Part shown: positions 6,422 through 7,778 of the stretch, piece by piece
Position numbering within the stretch: position 1 is the stretch's first letter
Layout: the number at the start of each line of letters is the position of its first letter
DNA from: Bradyrhizobiaceae bacterium
GTDB taxonomy: Bacteria; Pseudomonadota; Alphaproteobacteria; Rhizobiales; Hyphomicrobiaceae
NCBI GenBank assembly: GCA_947475855.1
Contig: CANJPN010000286.1
Span: forward strand, 1 to 7,778
Reading direction: 5' to 3'
Length of the DNA: 7,778 nucleotides
The notes under the pieces: model-generated
What the model saw: the letters and a program-made list of their open reading frames with translations, nothing else
What the model was told of the DNA's origin: nothing
Databases searched by the model: none
Made by a program: the position numbers and the translations under genes

Positions 6422-6481
6422 CTATGAGTGGCGGCGCGAAATCGTAAGTGGCATCGATGTGTTTTGTGTTGATCTCGAGGA

Positions 6482-7474
6482 TCACTCGACCTTGATCTTC
6501 GCTGACGTGATGACCTTGCGCCATTTCTCGGTTTCGTCGGTCAGCAGCTTGGTGAAGTCGGCGGGCGTACCCTTCAATGGGATGCCGCCGAGATCGGCGA
6601 AGCGTGCCTCGATCGCGGGATCGGCGAGCGCCGTGTTGATCTCTTTGTTGAGGAAGTCGACGATCTCGGCGGGCGTGTTCTTCGGTGCGCCGATGCCGAA
6701 CAGCGAGACGGCGGTGTAGCCGGGGTAGAATTCTCCTACCGTCGGCACTTCGGGCAGCGCTGCTGCGCGTTTCACCGTCGTCACGGCGAGGGCGCGAAGG
6801 CGGTTCGACTTCAGGTATTGGACCGTGCCGGCCATACCCGAGAAAGAGATGTTCACATGGCCGGCAAGGAGATCCGTTAGGGCTGGGCCGCTGCCGCGAT
6901 AGGGCAGGTGAATGAGGTCGATGCCGGCGGCCATCTTGAGCAACTCGCCGGCGAGATGGCTGATCGCGCCGTTGCCCGCGGAGGCGATGGTGACCTTGCC
7001 GGGATTGGCTTTCACGTAGCCGATCAGTTCCTCGAACGACTTCACGGGGAGCAATGGGTTCGCCATCAGAACTTGCGGCTGCTGTGTGAAGGCTGCGACC
7101 GGCGCGATGTCACGCAACAGGTCGAAGTTCGTCTTGGGGTGCAGCGTCGGGTTGATCGTGTCGGCGGAACTGAGGATGAGAAGCGTGTGGCCGTCGGGTG
7201 CCGCGCGGGCCACTGTTTCGGCTGCGATGTTCGAGACCGTGCCGGGACGATTCTCGACCACGAACTGCTTGCCGAGCTTGTCGGTCAGCCACTGGCCCAT
7301 GATCCGTGCCGCGAGATCGGTCGAGCCGCCGGGCGCGAACCCGGCGACGATGCGGACGGGGCGGGTCGGGTAGGATTGAGCGGTGGCCGCGGTTGTGGCG
7401 AGTTGCGCTGCTGTGAGGGCGAAGATCGCTGCGGTCAGGGCTTGCTTCAACCAGATCGGGATGCAGGATTTCAT
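6482..7474 (-). CDS. Bug-family (TctC-like) tripartite tricarboxylate transporter substrate-binding protein
   Basis: This 330-residue protein has canonical Bug length. The signal peptide has a Lys2/Lys10 n-region, a hydrophobic core at about 11-28 and probable cleavage near ATA(30-32) before QSYPTRPVR, the standard mature start of the family. Binding-site motifs are all present: GFAPGGSTDLAAR at 45-57 (with the PGGxxD loop), ENRPG at 74-78, AGNGAISHLAGELLK at 166-180, LPYRGSGPA at 190-198 and LPEVPTVGEFYPGY at 240-253. It should be a periplasmic receptor for a small carboxylate or related metabolite. Bug genes are typically far more numerous than tctAB genes, and this one too has no membrane partner in view. 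It is convergent with the tandem pair and only distantly related to it. The single plausible start is the ATG at 7474, with GGAAG upstream. The ligand cannot be predicted from sequence. Confidence 0.95.
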   Translation of the reverse strand: MKSCIPIWLKQALTAAIFALTAAQLATTAATAQSYPTRPVRIVAGFAPGGSTDLAARIMGQWLTDKLGKQFVVENRPGTVSNIAAETVARAAPDGHTLLILSSADTINPTLHPKTNFDLLRDIAPVAAFTQQPQVLMANPLLPVKSFEELIGYVKANPGKVTIASAGNGAISHLAGELLKMAAGIDLIHLPYRGSGPALTDLLAGHVNISFSGMAGTVQYLKSNRLRALAVTTVKRAAALPEVPTVGEFYPGYTAVSLFGIGAPKNTPAEIVDFLNKEINTALADPAIEARFADLGGIPLKGTPADFTKLLTDETEKWRKVITSAKIKVE

Positions 7475-7778
7475 GGAGAGCGCTTCCGGTTTCGACCGCC
7501 CGCTGGGGCCGCCAACCGGCTGTCGTTCGACCGTAGGCGATGCAAGCGGTGTTTAAAAGTGGGAGCTTGCGATCATGCCCGCTTTGAGGTGGAGCAGCCG
7601 CGAGCTGCGTGGCGTGACAACTGGCGAAGATGTGACGGGTTTCGGATGCCGGCCCAACGCTGACGCCTCCACGCGCACCAGGGGCCGGCGTTCGAAAGCC
7701 GCCAGGGAATGAAGACGCGGGGAGTTGGGCACCCGGCTCAGCGGGCGCTATGGGGATTTCGCCGGCGCCGTCGGGGCA
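7475..7778. other. Upstream region of the Bug gene, no gene recognised
   Basis: These 304 bases hold no convincing coding region. One minus-strand frame stays open from the window edge down into the Bug gene in a different frame, but it has no recognisable protein pattern. A near-palindrome, GGC-G-TTCGAA-A-GCC, lies at about 7687-7700. An A/T-richer patch (GTTTAAAAG, about 7550-7558) is the most promoter-like spot for the Bug gene, but no convincing -35/-10 pair was found. The region must hold the Bug promoter unless that gene is co-transcribed from beyond the window. Confidence 0.5.

Noticed and set aside
6303..6524. 73-codon minus-strand open frame across the intergenic repeat
   Set aside because: Its sequence is simply the palindromic repeat translated (Pro/Gly-rich) and it overlaps the end of the Bug gene. 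There is no ribosome-binding site or protein-like pattern.
7475..7778. Minus-strand open frame entering from the window edge
   Set aside because: It lacks a start in the window and shows no domain or family signature. It continues in the wrong frame through the Bug gene, so it is probably chance openness in GC-rich DNA.
1..7778. tRNA or rRNA genes, CRISPR arrays, insertion sequences, phage genes, defence systems
   Set aside because: No matching structure, repeat-spacer pattern or protein motif was seen on either strand. All long coding frames are accounted for by metabolism and transport genes.

Overview
The window is GC-rich, tightly packed bacterial DNA. It looks like an alphaproteobacterium of the Hyphomicrobiales (Bradyrhizobium/Xanthobacteraceae-like). 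The reasons are the gene families, the codon use, and a palindromic intergenic element of a kind scattered through those genomes. This placement is inferred from style, not from a marker gene.

Layout. (1) Positions 3903 down to 1, minus strand: an operon for a molybdenum hydroxylase of the xanthine dehydrogenase/CO dehydrogenase superfamily. The order is FAD subunit (3049-3903), molybdopterin subunit (710-3052), [2Fe-2S] subunit (231-713), then the first 76 codons of a second, paralogous molybdopterin subunit (1-230) that runs off the window edge. Neighbouring genes overlap by 4 bp (ATGA) or abut. (2) Positions 3904-4072: a divergent control region with a good sigma70-type promoter for the hydroxylase operon and a perfect 12-bp palindrome just upstream of it. 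(3) Positions 4073-6266, plus strand: two tandem, closely related periplasmic binding proteins of the TctC/Bug superfamily, of a divergent type. They share a 43-bp block of identical DNA. (4) Positions 6267-6481: a roughly 116-bp palindromic repeat between convergent genes. (5) Positions 6482-7474, minus strand: a classical Bug/TctC binding protein, only distantly related to the tandem pair. (6) Positions 7475-7778: no gene recognised.

How it may work together (inference): one or more secreted binding proteins capture a small organic acid or a carboxylated (hetero)aromatic compound, and a cytoplasmic Mo-hydroxylase hydroxylates or oxidises it using water. The shared intergenic region suggests co-regulation. 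No tctA/tctB membrane genes, regulator or Mo-cofactor maturation genes are visible, so the partners must lie elsewhere. The Mo-subunit active-site loop is not of the CO dehydrogenase form, so the substrate is unknown and is probably not CO. Nothing here amounts to a wholly new system. The most unusual features are the two Mo-subunit paralogues in one operon and the divergent tandem binding-protein pair.
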